A stretch of DNA of 64,000 nt from Paramarasmius palmivorus (taxonomy: Eukaryota; Basidiomycota; Agaricomycetes; Agaricales; Marasmiaceae): the NCBI GenBank assembly GCA_037176845.1, contig JAYKXP010000122.1, positions 1 through 64,000 on the forward strand, in the 5' to 3' direction. The notes beneath the pieces are model-generated. The model was not told the DNA's origin and did no database searches. It worked only from the letters and a program-made list of their open reading frames with translations. The stretch's first letter is position 1; every line of letters begins with the position of its first letter. Made by a program: the position numbers and the translations under genes. This document shows positions 1 to 14,206 of this stretch, piece by piece.

Positions 1-3000
1 ATTGCGAGACCTACAGCTGTCACAACAGTGGCGACTGCACCAAAAGAAAAAATGAGGGGGATGATAGGTGGGCGCCGCGATAATCGACCTTCGAGCACTG
101 TATCGAGGCTCAGCAACCTTCGCGAAGGCAGTACAAGAAAAATGACTCGAACATTCAGATCAGGTACTGTAGAACAATGCGCGTCTTGCATGTCCGCAAT
201 AAAATTATACAATACCTAAACCAGATAGACCCGGTGTTCCAGGCCATTGGCTGTAACAGCTTATGTGTCGGGCGTTGATAAATAGCAGCCCAACTTATCC
301 GGCTGCCCGCATTGTACGAAATGACTGCCAGGATTGTGTCCCACTGTTCTGCTACCCGTGTACGTGTACGCGATCCAGATAAGACGTTCACAACATCCAG
401 TGATCCCTGCAATGTTAGTAACGGACATACGGTCATACTTGCGGTATGACTCGGAGGAGGGCGTAAGAAGGGCGAGCCTGGTGAAACGCGAGTTGAAACG
501 CACCATCTCAGAGAACTGTTTCAAGATTCAACATCACATAGTATGAAATCCATGGGTTCAGGCAGATTCACGACGTCCTGGATAATGTGAACCCTGCTCC
601 CTTGTACGCGGTTAATGTAGGAACAAATTGGCGTCGTTATAGAAGAATCGGCACCGTACACCGCCGGAACCAGCCAGCGGGTAGCCCAAACGAATTGGGG
701 TATGACTGTAGCAGCCATGTTGAGCCGGATGTGCACCGTCTTCACATTCCTTTACGTGTACTCCCTTGTCAGCTTACTATTGGTATATAAATGAGCCTAG
801 CGCGCCAGACGAAGGCGGATATGATCAATCATCGGAAGATTCAATAAATAAAAAGCATACCATGATCGAACTTGCGACCGTTTTAGCCTTGCGTACGCAG
901 CCACGTAGTAGTAATACACCACGATGACTAAAAGAGCAAACCTTCTATGTTTAAACTCATGTGAGTGGCTTCAACATACCCGTCGTTCAGGCAAGGACAA
1001 CGTAGAGGAGGCAAAACGGAACTATTGGGAAGATTTTTACTTACTCACACCGTATGTATCAGTATAGTTTTACGATCCCGGCTAAATCCGACGAGCATCG
1101 TCCACGCGTTGAAAAAAATGAGCACTTTAAAGTCTTATTAAACCTCTACTGTTGATGAAAGATCAGGTTGAAGGATGTTTTATCTCATGGGTAGTGTGCT
1201 TTGAGACCATTGGACAGGGTGACAACCGTGCTGTTCTGAAATTTCAATTAGAGGCTGATTGCGTAGCGGTATAGCTGCTATAGACCGGTCGAGATGTGTA
1301 GCGGCATCCACCTGATATGTGTCCGGCGTTAGCGACTCTAGTGTCCGAGGGTCATTTTTAATTATCTTGCGTGATAACAATATTGTCATTGTCATATATT
1401 CTGCTCTTTCCGGGCTCCACCCTTAACGTAACAGGCGAATAAGGCCCAATATGTCCTAGTTACTGCAAGGGTGTGGTGGACCTGAGCTGTGGATTTGATC
1501 ACATAAAACCGTAATTACTAGGATCGCAACATTCATGTAGCTTTCCCGGTCACGTCGAATACGTAAGTGCCCCACATGGAAGTCTCCGTGGCAGTGTACT
1601 GAATGGGTGGACAACCGGGTTCCCGCGTCTCTGACATGAAATCGGGCATTTCCTGACGTTTCGGATAATGCATAGGATGGGCTTAGACGAGCCGGGGCAG
1701 GAGCCTGAGTTGTCCAGGTAGTGGTACGGCCAGGGTCTGGATTGCAACAGTGTTCGGAAGAAGCTGAATTATGACCGTTTGCGTTTGGATCCATTGGGTA
1801 AAAGTGCTGGGTCTTTCACCTAAGAATCCAACCACGCAGGCTATATATAATAGTAGAATCCAATTCAAAAAATTGAAGGGTTACACACATTAATGCCTGC
1901 CACAGCTTGAATTCGCGCACTGGAGTCATCTATATGCACTGTCATGAGACCTTCCAACTTCACCTACCCCTGAAACCTGATGATTCTTAGTATCTCAAGC
2001 CTTGTGAGGCAGTATAACTGATGCTTTTAAACCCCGTCTGGAAATGGTTACTCTTTCTTCGACCTGTCAAACAGTCGAAAAGGAGGAGTGAGGTACGAGG
2101 GGAAGGCAAGTAAGACGTAAACAAACTGCTAGGAGGGAACTCGTTGATTCTCACATCGGACCCCCCCCTCATCCCTTTTCGCCACCACGACCTCCCTCCA
2201 CACCCTTTGCCTTACCTCTTCCCCTAACCCCTCCTCTCCGTTGGCTAGGCAGGACTTGATTACAGCGGTCAGCGGGAGCAAATCATAAGGAGACACCACT
2301 CCTCATCACCGCAGCGACTCCCAAATCCACATCAGGATAAATAAATAATATTCACCGTACAGCATCACCTTAATATGAAGTTCCAACAACTTCTAACCAA
2401 ATATCTGGTCCCATCCTCTCCACTACCATAGGAAGGGCAGTAGCCCCGCAATTTCACCAATTGACCGCAGCTCAACATCAATCTGGACCCGCAAATCAGC
2501 TTTCCAATGGGAGCTGAGGACATTCAACAGCTGCTCCTTTCAGCTCGGCTTGACCCTTAGGCCTCTTCTTCTGCACTTTTTGACGTCAAGAACCACGCAG
2601 AAGTTCTTCGAGGCTTGGCGCGTAGGATGCCGGATTCACGTACAGTAGATCGAGACTTGGACCGGCGACGATTACTGGGCGAAGTATCTGGAGCAGTGGG
2701 TTTAACAGGCTGTGTAGCTATTCAGGAATGCTATTAAGTCTCCTAGGCGGTACGTCGCTTTTCAATTTGCCTTGCGTCTGGCGTGTCATATGGCCCTGTT
2801 CTGATAGGCTTCTTTTGGCGATAGGCTATCAGTCAGCAAACAGAGCATCGGGGCTCGTCAATTGAACACACCTATGGACGGCGACACGTCGTTCAGAAGC
2901 CAGGGAGGCGGTGGAATTGTGGTTCTGGACAGCTTTGTTTCTCAGAAGCATGTAAGCTGGTGAATGTGGGGCGAGTGACGCGACTTGCTCGCGATGGGAC

Positions 3001-6000
3001 GTGGTCAAGTATTAACAGTTTAATACTAGGGAGATGGGTACCATCTGACGATAAATAGACACTACCGAGACGACGTTCAATTATTCATACTTTACTTCAC
3101 CCAGGACCCTCGACCACACTGATCTCCTAAGAAGTCAGTCCAAACCTGACATCCGAACGCGGTAGGGCCGATGCCCAGGAGCCTGGCGAGCAAGTTCGTT
3201 GCCACTCTACTTCGGAGCCTACCCCTAGCAGAAAAATTCCAAAACATTCACATGACCCGCCCTCTGATGCCTTTGCGTGTTAAGTGTGTCAGCCTACATT
3301 CGGGCGAGTCCCCCATACCGATAACAGGTTACATACAAACTGATACACCCTGCACAATTAATGTAGCTATCTACAGCCAGAGGAACCGCAGGTGATGCCA
3401 ATGGAATAGTGATTAAAACTGATCAAGGCAATATGCCGCTCCAGTGTTCCTAGCCCGGGGAGCCTCCAGGTTAGACGGCTGAGGACGGCATTATCGGCAT
3501 ATAGACGTGCCGCTCCCATATACTGGGGCCCAGAGATCAACTCACCTCGCAGCTGCATAATTCTGTGCTGTAAGATCAAATGCGAGTCACTCGACATTCG
3601 CAAGCCCAACGCGAGCCACTCGCGGTGAATAGCCACCTTATCCATACGCCCAAGACCTGTTACGCTACCATCCGACAGCATACGCTAAAGAAAATACGAA
3701 TGACTACATAGTGTAGGTTTGCTACACCGTACAACCGGCCGAAGCCAGAGAACACCACCCAATGTATGAGAGCGAAACTTTCACCGTAGGCCCGAGCTGC
3801 AACCTCGCGGATATACTCTTGGAGCAAATGTGCAGACGGAGCATTGGCCAACGCAGGTCTACGACTACACCCACCTTTAATGTGCAATACAATTCAAACG
3901 GGACATCGACCTGTGCTGAACCTGAATGTCGCGGGGAGCGCTTGGGCATGTTAAAAAGAGCATATGAATCTCTCTATTTCTTCACGTTAATCTGGCTGAC
4001 AGTTACAACCTCAGATGAAATTGCTGGTAACCCAAGAACGAGGGCCTCTCAAAGGTGCCATCTTGAGCGACTGTCCAGGATCAGACAAGACGAGGTTTCT
4101 GGTTGCAGGAACATGACACCAAGATTTCATCCCTGATACATCTCTCCTGGCAAACGGGCGGTCACAATATTGGCACGGAGCGTTGCCCATGTGGCAATGG
4201 GGTTCGCCCTGGATATTCTTACCGATTCGCGAGGCGCGTGACTTGAAGTACACCATGAACCATTCGAAGGTATCCTGAGGCCTTAGTGATTATCAAAGTC
4301 CCAAAGGAACGACGCAAAGAGCCCTGCTCTTCCCTAGAATTCTGTCGCAAGCTCTACCACAAATTCCTAGCCAATGCTGTTGGAGCCAACTACAACTGGA
4401 TGGTGAGACGTCCTGAAGTTTGGAGAGCGATGTCCTAGGTCACATCGCTGGCCTTGCCATCTGGGAGTTAGGTCCGCCGTATATTGGCGGATTACGCGCC
4501 GAAACAGTCTGGCTATTCGAATTGTTCAGGATGGTGTTGTAGTGAGTTTGCTTGAATCTTCACATCCACGCGAATTGATGTTGACGTATCTTGAAAGATT
4601 GGCGCGCACCGGCGCCGTTAGAGCTCGATAGCTACGTACTTGCCGCTACCAGAGGGAACAACTCGACGACAAGAAATTCAATGGGCTACCATCTTCGACC
4701 CTGGTATCAGTGGTGGATACATAGCGGGTACCGTATTAGGAGGTTCTAGTATGTTTTTCCCTAGGGTTACTGTGTAATCAGAACTGTAAGTATACAAACA
4801 TACAGCCCTTTACCCACCACTTTCCACGTGCAGATATCCACGAATATACACTCACGCGGACCAAGGATTACATCAAGGATCAGAGTGCAGGCTGGTTCAA
4901 GATCAGCTTAGTAACCTGTGTGAATCAATGCTTCCCAAAGACGATGGTGAGACGCGCGGCAATGCAAAGAATCAAGGGACATTGACTGGGGGCCCGTTAG
5001 GTTTCGCAGTATCATAGCCTGAATTCACAATCTTACTAACACTGGATGCTAGAATATCTGTCTGTTCCTCCTACCCAGGCATATCCGAGGTTTTCCATAC
5101 GGTCCGTGATTTCAATCAGTGGACGGCTGAGGCGTCCTCAAGCCCTCAATGTGAAGGAAATTGATGACTCATTGGTTGGTCAGAGGAGGAGACGGCATAT
5201 ACGCAACGCAGTCTCTATATTACAGGTCTATATATCTCAATCACGGGACTTACCAAGTCAGAATTCCATGCCTCACGGCGATTTCAAGTGATTCTGCTAA
5301 TTTCCGTCTCATAAAATGATATCACTTCATCCGAGACCATCATCTTCGAAGGCCGAGCAGCCGGGTCGATCTTGCTACAAGCACCGCACAGAGTTCATTT
5401 AGAAAGGTCGTTAAGGACTGACGCTTGGTTCGATTGCCGGGCGTCTCAACACCTTTATTCATTACAGCGACTCATCCGAATTTTGGCTCGCCCAATGGTC
5501 TTGATTCCTAAATAACGAGTCGAAGCTCATCAAGCGTGTCAAGGAACCGTTGCGCCGATCGAGCCGATAAACCCCTTGCCGATCCCCAATGGCTGGCGGC
5601 GGCGACATCACGGAGACATGACCAGATGCGCCCTCACGAGAAGTTAAGTGAGCAGACGGGATATGCTCGTGAACCAAACTTTGCTAATACACGGAGCAAC
5701 TCATGCCGCAACTCCGTCTATCATCATGTGACCGAAATAAGCACAAAGGGTTAGCCAAGGATCCTCTGTACCGCCCAGCGAAGTAGCGCTGATAAACCAT
5801 ACGATACTAGGGGGTTCAGTGTGTGGCCCGGGGAGCAGGTCCTCATATGTGTCGTAGTCAGGATTTAGAATAAGCCATCGGCGCAAAATCCGGGTCGTAC
5901 CATGAAAAAGATTCAAAGCACAATAACTGCTGAAAATCCCTATTCAGGATTCATCACACAATGTCTCCCTCTGCTTTACCAAAAACAAAGTCTTTTTATG

Positions 6001-8400
6001 AGACTTCCACAGCCCGCGGAAGTAGAAAGAGTGGGGTGCGATAGGCAAGCATATGAATGCGAGGTCAGCTTAGTGTTTTGAGTGACGTCGCATTTGATCC
6101 ACCTATGGCGCGACTTCCTCCCGCGGAGAATTGAGAATGGAAAAAAATACCCATCAGGCTAATCGCGTAATGTTTAAGCTGTGTAACTGTTAAATGATCA
6201 CACTTGAAAAGCCATAAATCCGCTCACTGTGTTTGACTTCGACGGGGCCAAATGCAAAAAGGGACCTGGAGACGCGCATTATTGATTGGAACGTTTCTAG
6301 AGTATGGATACGCATCACAAAATCTGAAGAGAAAAGGTCTAAAGAGTACTAGACGGTCCTTATTAGGGAACGTGGGGCAAAATCCACGGGGTGAGTCCCA
6401 AGGTTGATCCCTCGACACAATCCTTCTCGTGCTCACGCTGTTTATAGCGTGTATCGTAGACGAACGAGGACATTAATTCAGGTCCTGCGGGGCTAACCAA
6501 TTCAATTTTTAGAGGTCTGTTACTTTCCTCAGAACGGAATCAATACGAGGCAAGGTGCATACAGCTGTGTAACAGCAAATGAAACTATCCTCCCTTTCCT
6601 CATTACAATAATATACCTTACCTGAGGTGGTCTGTCTCGTCACCAAAGCTGCATGAAGCATAATCCCGTCAAGCGTTACTATCAACCCCTAACAATGGTT
6701 ACATTTGCGTGCTGCTGCCCAGGCATGCCCGAGAAACCGAAAAACCGATCTAGGAGAATTGTTAGCAAGACGCCTAGGACCTGAATCCGCGTCCATCAAA
6801 GCCAGTATCATTTTCTTAATCCGCTGTAGATGTGCAGATGCACCGTCAAAGAGCCTCTATGGCCTGACCGCATCCCTCACGAGCGTATTGTAAGGCCGAT
6901 TTGCTCCCTGGACTCGGCATACACAGGTAATTTGTAGCGTAGTGCCCACTGTAGGATAGGGGTACTTACAATCCTGGCCGAGGTTTTGTCGGGATTTTCT
7001 AGCGTAAGTTTACAGCACTTTTAACCTAGTCTCGAGACTTATGCATCATTTCCTCTGTCATCGTACCACTAGTGTTGGATCAGCCACCCGTCTCACCACA
7101 CAGCAAATAAGCAGTTAAAGTAGCGAGCGAAGCCAAGACCTAATCAGAAAACTACGATGTATAGTCGCGTGTCAAATGTGGCGATAGCCAAGCAGAGAAC
7201 ATCTCGTCTCTCCACAACTCCTGCAGTACGCTTCTCGGGTGCCAGTGAAAGAGTATCGGAATGGGTATTGTGAGTGGAAATTTATGGTGTCTAGGATGGA
7301 AATCGCTGTGCGTGGCTAAATGTTCCGCGCGGAGTTACCATCTCAAAATTCTCGAAGGCAGAAGAGTTTGTTACGATACCGCGACCAGTGTCTTAGTGCC
7401 ATTAAATTCGACTCAGCGCAACTAGGTCAACAGGTGCTGGATTCCCCACATCATCAAAGACTGTGAACCACGGTTTCTACTGTTTTCCCAAAACCCAAAG
7501 CTTCAAAGAAATTGTCATTCACCAGATAGAAGCCATCCGTTACCACCGGTGTGGCGCATAAGCTCCGTGACGGGACCAATCTTACAGGATCTCAAGGGGT
7601 CCACTACCGCGAACGAGCCTTAGGGTTAACACTAGAAGGCAACTTTCACCACATTCCACCCTAACTACTACTCACTTAGCACATTGACCGCCAACAACAA
7701 CGGCTACTTCCAGCCCTTATGGTGTAAGTTTACGAGCACAGCGTGATATATGCTCATTGTCAGATTAGAAGATGAAACATAGCTTGCAGGAACGTGTAGG
7801 TTTTTCTACTAACAGTTACGAAAGAAGAAGCGCGCAACGATGCCTCCCGCGAACCCATTTAAATATTGAGATTAATCAAATCGCACGGAAGCATCGACTT
7901 CCGCATTTTTGCCGATTAATTCAATCCCAAAGGCCGGATCCAACTCGCGTATCACCCGCATGATACGCACCAGGGAATGATGGCCGGTGACATATGCTGG
8001 TACCTGAGAGTTGGCTGCTTTAATGCAAAGGTAAAGTGAATGAGAGAGAGGACGGGACATCACACACCGTAAATAGATGTAAAAATATTCTGCCTCGGCC
8101 GTGAATTCGAGCGTAGGATATGTGGCGCATATCCCGGGACTCTATATACCAAAAACTGAAAAAGCAGGGATTCATCAGCGATCCACAGCCAATAAGAGCA
8201 TCTGATAGATCTCGTGAAGGACTGTCCATATCGGGTAAATTTCCTTCACCTGAAAAAGATAATATAATAACACCGTAATAGACACCAGCAAGTTGTGAGT
8301 TGAATAGTAAGCCAAAGTCCATTTCTTTATAGCTGTACCTTCTGATCGCAGAATTTCCATTTCGCCGTGTGACCCTGTGGCCAGCGTTCGTAGGGGCAAT
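1..8400. other. No gene recognised (about 8.4 kb)
   Basis: I see no coding exon chain, tRNA-like sequence, transposon remnant or strong internal repeat here. All open frames are short, overlap on both strands and resemble no family I know. A stretch near 2.45-2.74 kb has mildly gene-like codon content but is broken by stops and lacks convincing splice sites. The first 60 bases could be the edge of a gene outside the window, but this cannot be judged. Confidence 0.5.
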
Positions 8401-11400
8401 AGAAAAACACCACTTGTAGGTTGTAGAAATAATCAATTCCTTGCTTAGAAAGCGCTCGTAAACAAGACAGAGAACTCAGAGAACAAGACATACCCACCGC
8501 GATCTTAATATAGCCGTACCGATATCAAGGCCCAAGCCGCTTTACTTTCCTTACAGACGGAATCCAATGCACTATGACCAGGTCACAATAGAAGAGGGGA
8601 AAAGACGGGTAGACCAATCCTATCTTCGCCACCGAAAGGCTCTCGCTAACTCGGCAAGGTATATCACTATCGTTCAACTTCAACTCCCAATTCCGCACTA
8701 ACCGCACCAGCGCTACAATGACGAATAAGAAAGAGGAAGTACCGTGTCAATGTCTGTCTGCATCCTTCGTCTGAGTACGTACAAAGAGAAGCTGGTGATT
8801 GGGGGGACGTGTAGCTAAGCGAAAAAAGAGAGTAGACATACCTCTCATTCATTCAATTTCCTACACACCCAAGGTATGTGGAAATCTCGTTTGGGGCATG
8901 GGGTGACGGCTGCACTCCTCTATCTTCCATCTTCCTGCTGGAGGTAACATGAGGACATAGGTGAGGATAATAAAGAATTATCCCTTTTGTTCTCTCAAAC
9001 AATCCCAGTTGGCACCTGTGGATCATGACCTTTAAGCGCGCGTGCGGCAGGATGCGGAGGATGTGAGTAGTGGCCAAGAGAACTTGAAAGGAAAGAGGTT
9101 AGTGGAGACCGAATTGGAGTGCCGAGCGTAGAATGAGAACAGGAGGGTGAAAGGGATATATGCGATGAACGTAGGATGTCATCAACTCCGACATGTAGAG
9201 TGTATGTCATATCGATGACTGGTGTTCAGCGTTCCATCCCTGTACTAATCGACCCAACAACTCTTTCCTCCCAAAACAACAGGAACAATACCCAACGGAT
9301 GACTGAAGAGAATGAGGGCTACTGGAGGCGCTGGGAAAGCGACTTGATTGATGCGGTCGAATAAGGAGTCGTGATTCGTTATGAGGAAGTGCGAGTAGAA
9401 AGTGGGGACAGTAACGCGAAACAATAGAAGGGCCGGACAGATACCGCTCACAATGAAGAGCCGTGTTAACACCCACTCCACAAAGCCGAATGTTTGGACC
9501 GGGGTGGATAGTATGGTGTATCGTTAGTCGAGAGTGGAAGGAGAAAAGAGCGACGCCTGTGAGACAACCGATAAACACGCCAATCACATCAGGAAGTGGT
9601 AGAAATGTACGTAGCAAAAAAACCGTTGTCCTGACGAAATGTTCTGCACAGGCGTCACGTGAATTGAAATCAGCTGGAGACCCATCAAGAAAACGCACTG
9701 GATTAGCGGTTCGCATCCACAATGAAGGACGTACCTGCTCAAGTTTCGAGGCAGAAACATGTGGTTCACAAGGCTAAGCAGCCTATGATGTGAACAATCA
9801 GCCAGCATATGATTGATCTTGCGTCAGCGGCACGCAGAGGAATTTCAAATACTCCAGTGTTTTGTCGAGCGAGAAGGGTAACGGGTAGCATTCCTTGTCC
9901 TCCCCTAATAACCCGACATCATTAATCCTCTCCTCCCAAGTCGAGAGCTGTAGGCTGTGACCATTAGCAAGAGTGGGGGGGGGGGGTGTCGGCGAGAATG
10001 CTGGGTGTAAACGAGCGTGCCACGTGACGATGGGATCGTGCCTGAAAGGTGAGTGCGGAACTAGGCGACGGTGTTGGTATCGAGCGAAGAATGATAGGAG
10101 TAGTGCTGAATACGTCACTCAATATATCTATGGCGAGTGGCGGCTAGCCGCCTTCCTAAAGCTAACCCCGTCTTCACCTCCACCGTCCATATACTGAATA
10201 TCCATCCCTACAACAACCTGCGACAACCAAAACGCTTGATTTTCAGCTGGACGTTTATGAGAGAGAGTATTGGCAGCATGAACGAAGAGAGGGTTAGACC
10301 AGCAGCAAGGTCATAAGTCCGGAGTCGAGAACGAAGAGAAACAAACGACGCATTGATTCATGGCGTGGTTTACATGAACTTCACGCAGACATGCCCTGAT
10401 AACGCTTCGTGACCTTTCATGCTTCCAGGGTTCATTACCCGATGCGATGTTAAGTTTCAGCCTTGGAAGGAACATGATGAGCTCGCGTGCGAGTATGAGT
10501 AGAAAAAAGACCAACAACAAGGTCGTCGGGCCGTAAAAAACCATCTAGGCAAAGCCAACATAATTGAATAGCTGTACGCACTATAGCATCACAACTTCGT
10601 CTTCAGCATGCTTTAAAGATCTGAGAGGTGGCAGCAAACTTGCGAGTAAATTGAAACTTCCGCCCCATGTTCTGGTGACTAGTAACCAATCAACCAATAC
10701 TATCCAGAGCCATCCCTCTGCGTCGTTCCGGAACTCCGTATTGCATGCCGAATAGAACGTTGCACATCACCTATTTGCATATCATCAGATATGCTTTAAG
10801 GCAACGTTTATCGTGCAGGAGCGTAGAAGTATTTCGAGACGGAATTCCGTTAACCTTGGGATAAAACCCCAACATAAATTTTGAAGTGATTAGATATTAA
10901 GCTGCAAAAGAACGTGGAGAGTGCTCCTGTACAAAAACACCTGAGTGATGTAAATTGACCTTAACCAACGTATTAGCATCATCGCAGATCGATTTTAGTT
11001 CATAAAAAGATTTGTCGGAGCGCGTAGGGGATAGTTCGCCAGTGTGTTTTGTGATTGCTGTGTGTGAGTATTCCTGGACGGCTAGGCCCTGGAACGCCAG
11101 CAACGTCCAGCGCATTATAGAGCCTGCATCTGTAGCCGTGTTGGCGAGAAGACCGGGATAGTTAATGTGATGAACTCCTGATATCCCAGGCGTGGACAAC
11201 GAAATACACGGGGATATCTAATCCATCTTTCTTGACGAACCATCATAAATAACTGAAATATGGACATGAGCGAAAGTGCCATACAAACAAGAAGATAAAT
11301 CGTATACATCATAATATACTTCAATACGAGTTGACTATAGAGTCGAAGACGGCACCGCCAAGTCATATGTGCTGATGACCTGACTCATCAGACCAGCTAG

Positions 11401-13400
11401 TCTTCAAGTTTAATGCAGAGGCCTGTAATACATGTATACCTCCAATAGCTATAGTGAGATAACGCTCCCCTCGGCATGGCTTTGATTCTCATGCATGCAT
11501 TCCGCGGCGTAGCATGTCCAAACTCGGGTGAAGGATAGTAGACCAATCTGCCGCAGACGGGCTGGCTGGTGCATCCGCAAGCCACCCACAAAGTCATCTG
11601 AGGAGGGAAATAAAACTATTATCGGTCTTCGTGAGGAGTCTTCCTTGTGCTACTCGAGTCAATGTAGAACGCAATTTCTGCTCAAATTCCAATACTCTCG
11701 CTTAGCCGTTGCCTGGCGCACAAAGCTATCCTGATTCAAAGAACAATATCACTGTCTGTAGCAAAAATAAATGATTGTGCGTATTGTGTCCAAGTTTACG
11801 ATAGTGTTGGTGACAGGCGGTGTGTTGTGAATGTCGGTACACCTCCTGGAGGAGTTGTGTTCCTATGAAGATGATACTGTCAACATCCAAGTGCTTTGTC
11901 CAGAGGATGCGCGCACATGATGGTATAATGCTGATATGAGAGGCAAAGGGACCTTGAATTAGAGTAGATAGCCCATACTATAGATGTCCCCCATACTAGA
12001 CTTGGACCACGACGACAATGCCAGTGTCGACAGGCGGCTGGTAATGCGTGGGAAATCATACGTGAGGAATGGCAGGGCTACCAAGCTATGATAATAGACC
12101 ATTGTGATCGAAGCAAAGTGAGGCAATGACGAAAACGGGGGTATGAAGATCAAGATAATGCGAAAAACGGATATATTAGCATAGCCCAGGTTCCTGTGAA
12201 TTGCTTCTTGAGAATTGTTAATAAGGACGCCATGTGAAGTCCCGCCTAGAAGGCGACTTGAACCTGTCGTGTACTGATTGAGATGTAAACAGTCAACTCC
12301 AGGACGGGCGCTAATCTATGTACTATATTCAATCTCTACAACCTTTCCACATCTCGAACAGGGAGGCTGACGACCTACACTAGCTTGACACAGTGACGAC
12401 TGGATGAATAGGAAACACTAGATGCGACAGCCCCAGAAAACACGCGCCTTTTTCCATAGGGGATCTTTGAGCCATGCCAGTTTTCAATCCAAAGATGTAT
12501 TGTGGTAGCTGCACCGACCGTCGGAGGACTAAGACCTATGTAGAGCAGGCATAAAACGGTGCGTTTAGAACCTATCCCGTCTTACAATTATAGTTCCTCA
12601 ACCGTACAGCAATACGCCTCCGCAATCCCCCCCTCTCACACGGACAAGAATTGTCACACATCCTCAATAGTCAGACATGGCACCAAACACCAGCCAGTCG
12701 GATTGGACCTCTGCCCCAAGCACGTCATGCCTCAAGTCTCCCAGCAAGATTTGTCACTGGACAAACAACATAGACTGTTGTAGAAAGAGTACAAAACCTC
12801 AGGCCTAATAAACTCTGTCAGACCATCACTCATTCCGCAACCACGAGACCAGACCACTGACATTTTCTAGACAGCTCATCACCATCGCCTTACTAGACGG
12901 GCAATCCCAGCTCAACCTGCCGCAGATGAGCGGACGGAGCAATATAAGCAGTGAGTTCCAACTACGCCAAACAATAACTTCCAATGTGCGTGGAAGATGA
13001 TGCGCGCGCGCTTGCACACAGAGGTCAGTGTCACCGTTGCGATGCTCCATGAATCGTGGAGAGCCAGTATGGAAAAGATGGCACGTTGGGATATCCGCCA
13101 CCCAGACGATGACGCCTTGGGATCATCAACAAGGATCTTCCGACACGTGCTGATCGCTCAATGCTACTCCATCAAGTTGGACACGCATTGGGACTTGGGC
13201 ACGAATGGGACGGAGAAAACATTCAATTAATCCGCCCTGGAAATAATAAGGCCATCAATCAGCATTTTGAAAGTTTCGGCGGAAAGGCAGTGTCCAACTT
13301 TCTAAGGATTGATAAGGATTCCGTGATGAAGTAGGTTTATTCGTGGGCTTTCTAGATAATAATTAAAGACTGACTGCTTAATATAGCTACTCACTTCCTC
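8401..13400. other. Gene-poor stretch, possibly with decayed repeat-unit remnants
   Basis: No gene can be supported. Between about 8.5 and 10.6 kb the minus strand has several GTAC/GTAT donor-like sites and G/A-rich blocks reminiscent of the CRE unit seen at 22-24 kb. The resemblance is weak and was not aligned. A poly-G run lies near 9,975-9,985. The open frames at 9,207-9,722 (minus) and 12,997-13,230 (plus) show no recognisable domain. Confidence 0.35.
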
Positions 13401-13405
13401 CGGGA

Positions 13406-14206
13406 ATGGCGACTGGCGCAATCGTTACCACTGCTGATGTTGTCGAGCTTTCCGATGCCGACAAAGCTTGGCTTACTATCAACTACCCAGGAAGAATCGG
13501 TGTTTCGGGTGGAGAGAAATGGACAACACTCCGAGCACTTGATACTCTGAGTGTTCCTCTTAGTGTTGGCGCTCAAATCCTATCGAGCAAGCAAGAGGCG
13601 GATCAGCGAGCTCATTATGCCAACCACGTCTCGAGTATTTGGGAATGTAAGTCGAATGTTTCATTCAAGCAGGTGAAGCAAGATTAATAATATCATATAG
13701 CCACTACTAGCGACCTCGATCTGACCCAGATACTCTCGAGCCGTGTCTTGAATGTTGCGCAATTTTCTGGTTCAGATGGTGGAGCCCCAGTCAAAGACCC
13801 GAAGATCCAGGAAGAGATTGACGAGACTCAAATACTCGCAGCTATCGTCTTGCATCCCCGCTTCCATGAGACGGTCACGAAATTGGTCGAAAACGATCTT
13901 ACTCAAATGGGGGTCAACTTGAATCAATACCCTATTCAAGATCCTGCTTTGGGTATGGCCGTTGACGTCCAGCAGGGCATATTCGCACTGTTGCTTCCTG
14001 CTCTGCTCCCTGTGATCACGGATTTAGCTGGGAAGGCGATAGGCGGCTTGATGTCCAATGGCATTCAGCCGAATGCGGGCGCTGCATACTATCCTGGAAA
14101 GCCTCTTCCAGCTGAGGTACAGCAGGGTATATTCGACGTGTTTACCAAAGTCATCAAGAATCCAATCTTCACAAATGTCATTAAGACCATTGTGAAGGAG
14201 TTGTGA
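13406..14206 (+). CDS. Two-exon gene of unknown function, 248 aa
   Basis: Exon 1 is 13406-13646 and exon 2 is 13701-14206. A 54-nt intron (GTAAGT...ATATAG) joins them in phase 1, giving 248 residues with no internal stop. I do not recognise the family. The N-terminal half is polar (start MATGAIVTTADVVELSDADK). A hydrophobic segment, LLLPALLPVITDLAGKAIGG, lies at about residues 177-196 and could be a membrane-associated helix. The phrase 'VQQGIF' occurs twice, about 50 residues apart, which hints at an internal repeat. There is no clear N-terminal signal peptide. The codon content and clean splice sites make it the best gene in the first 20 kb. Nothing nearby suggests a role. An upstream 5'-UTR intron ending near 13,387 (ATATAG) is possible. 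Confidence 0.7.

Noticed and set aside
3762..4136. Plus-strand open frame of 124 codons in the gene-poor start
   Set aside because: No homology recognised, and equally long antisense frames overlap it.
9207..9722. Minus-strand open frame of 171 codons
   Set aside because: No domain, no splice context, and overlapping frames on both strands. Composition does not support coding.
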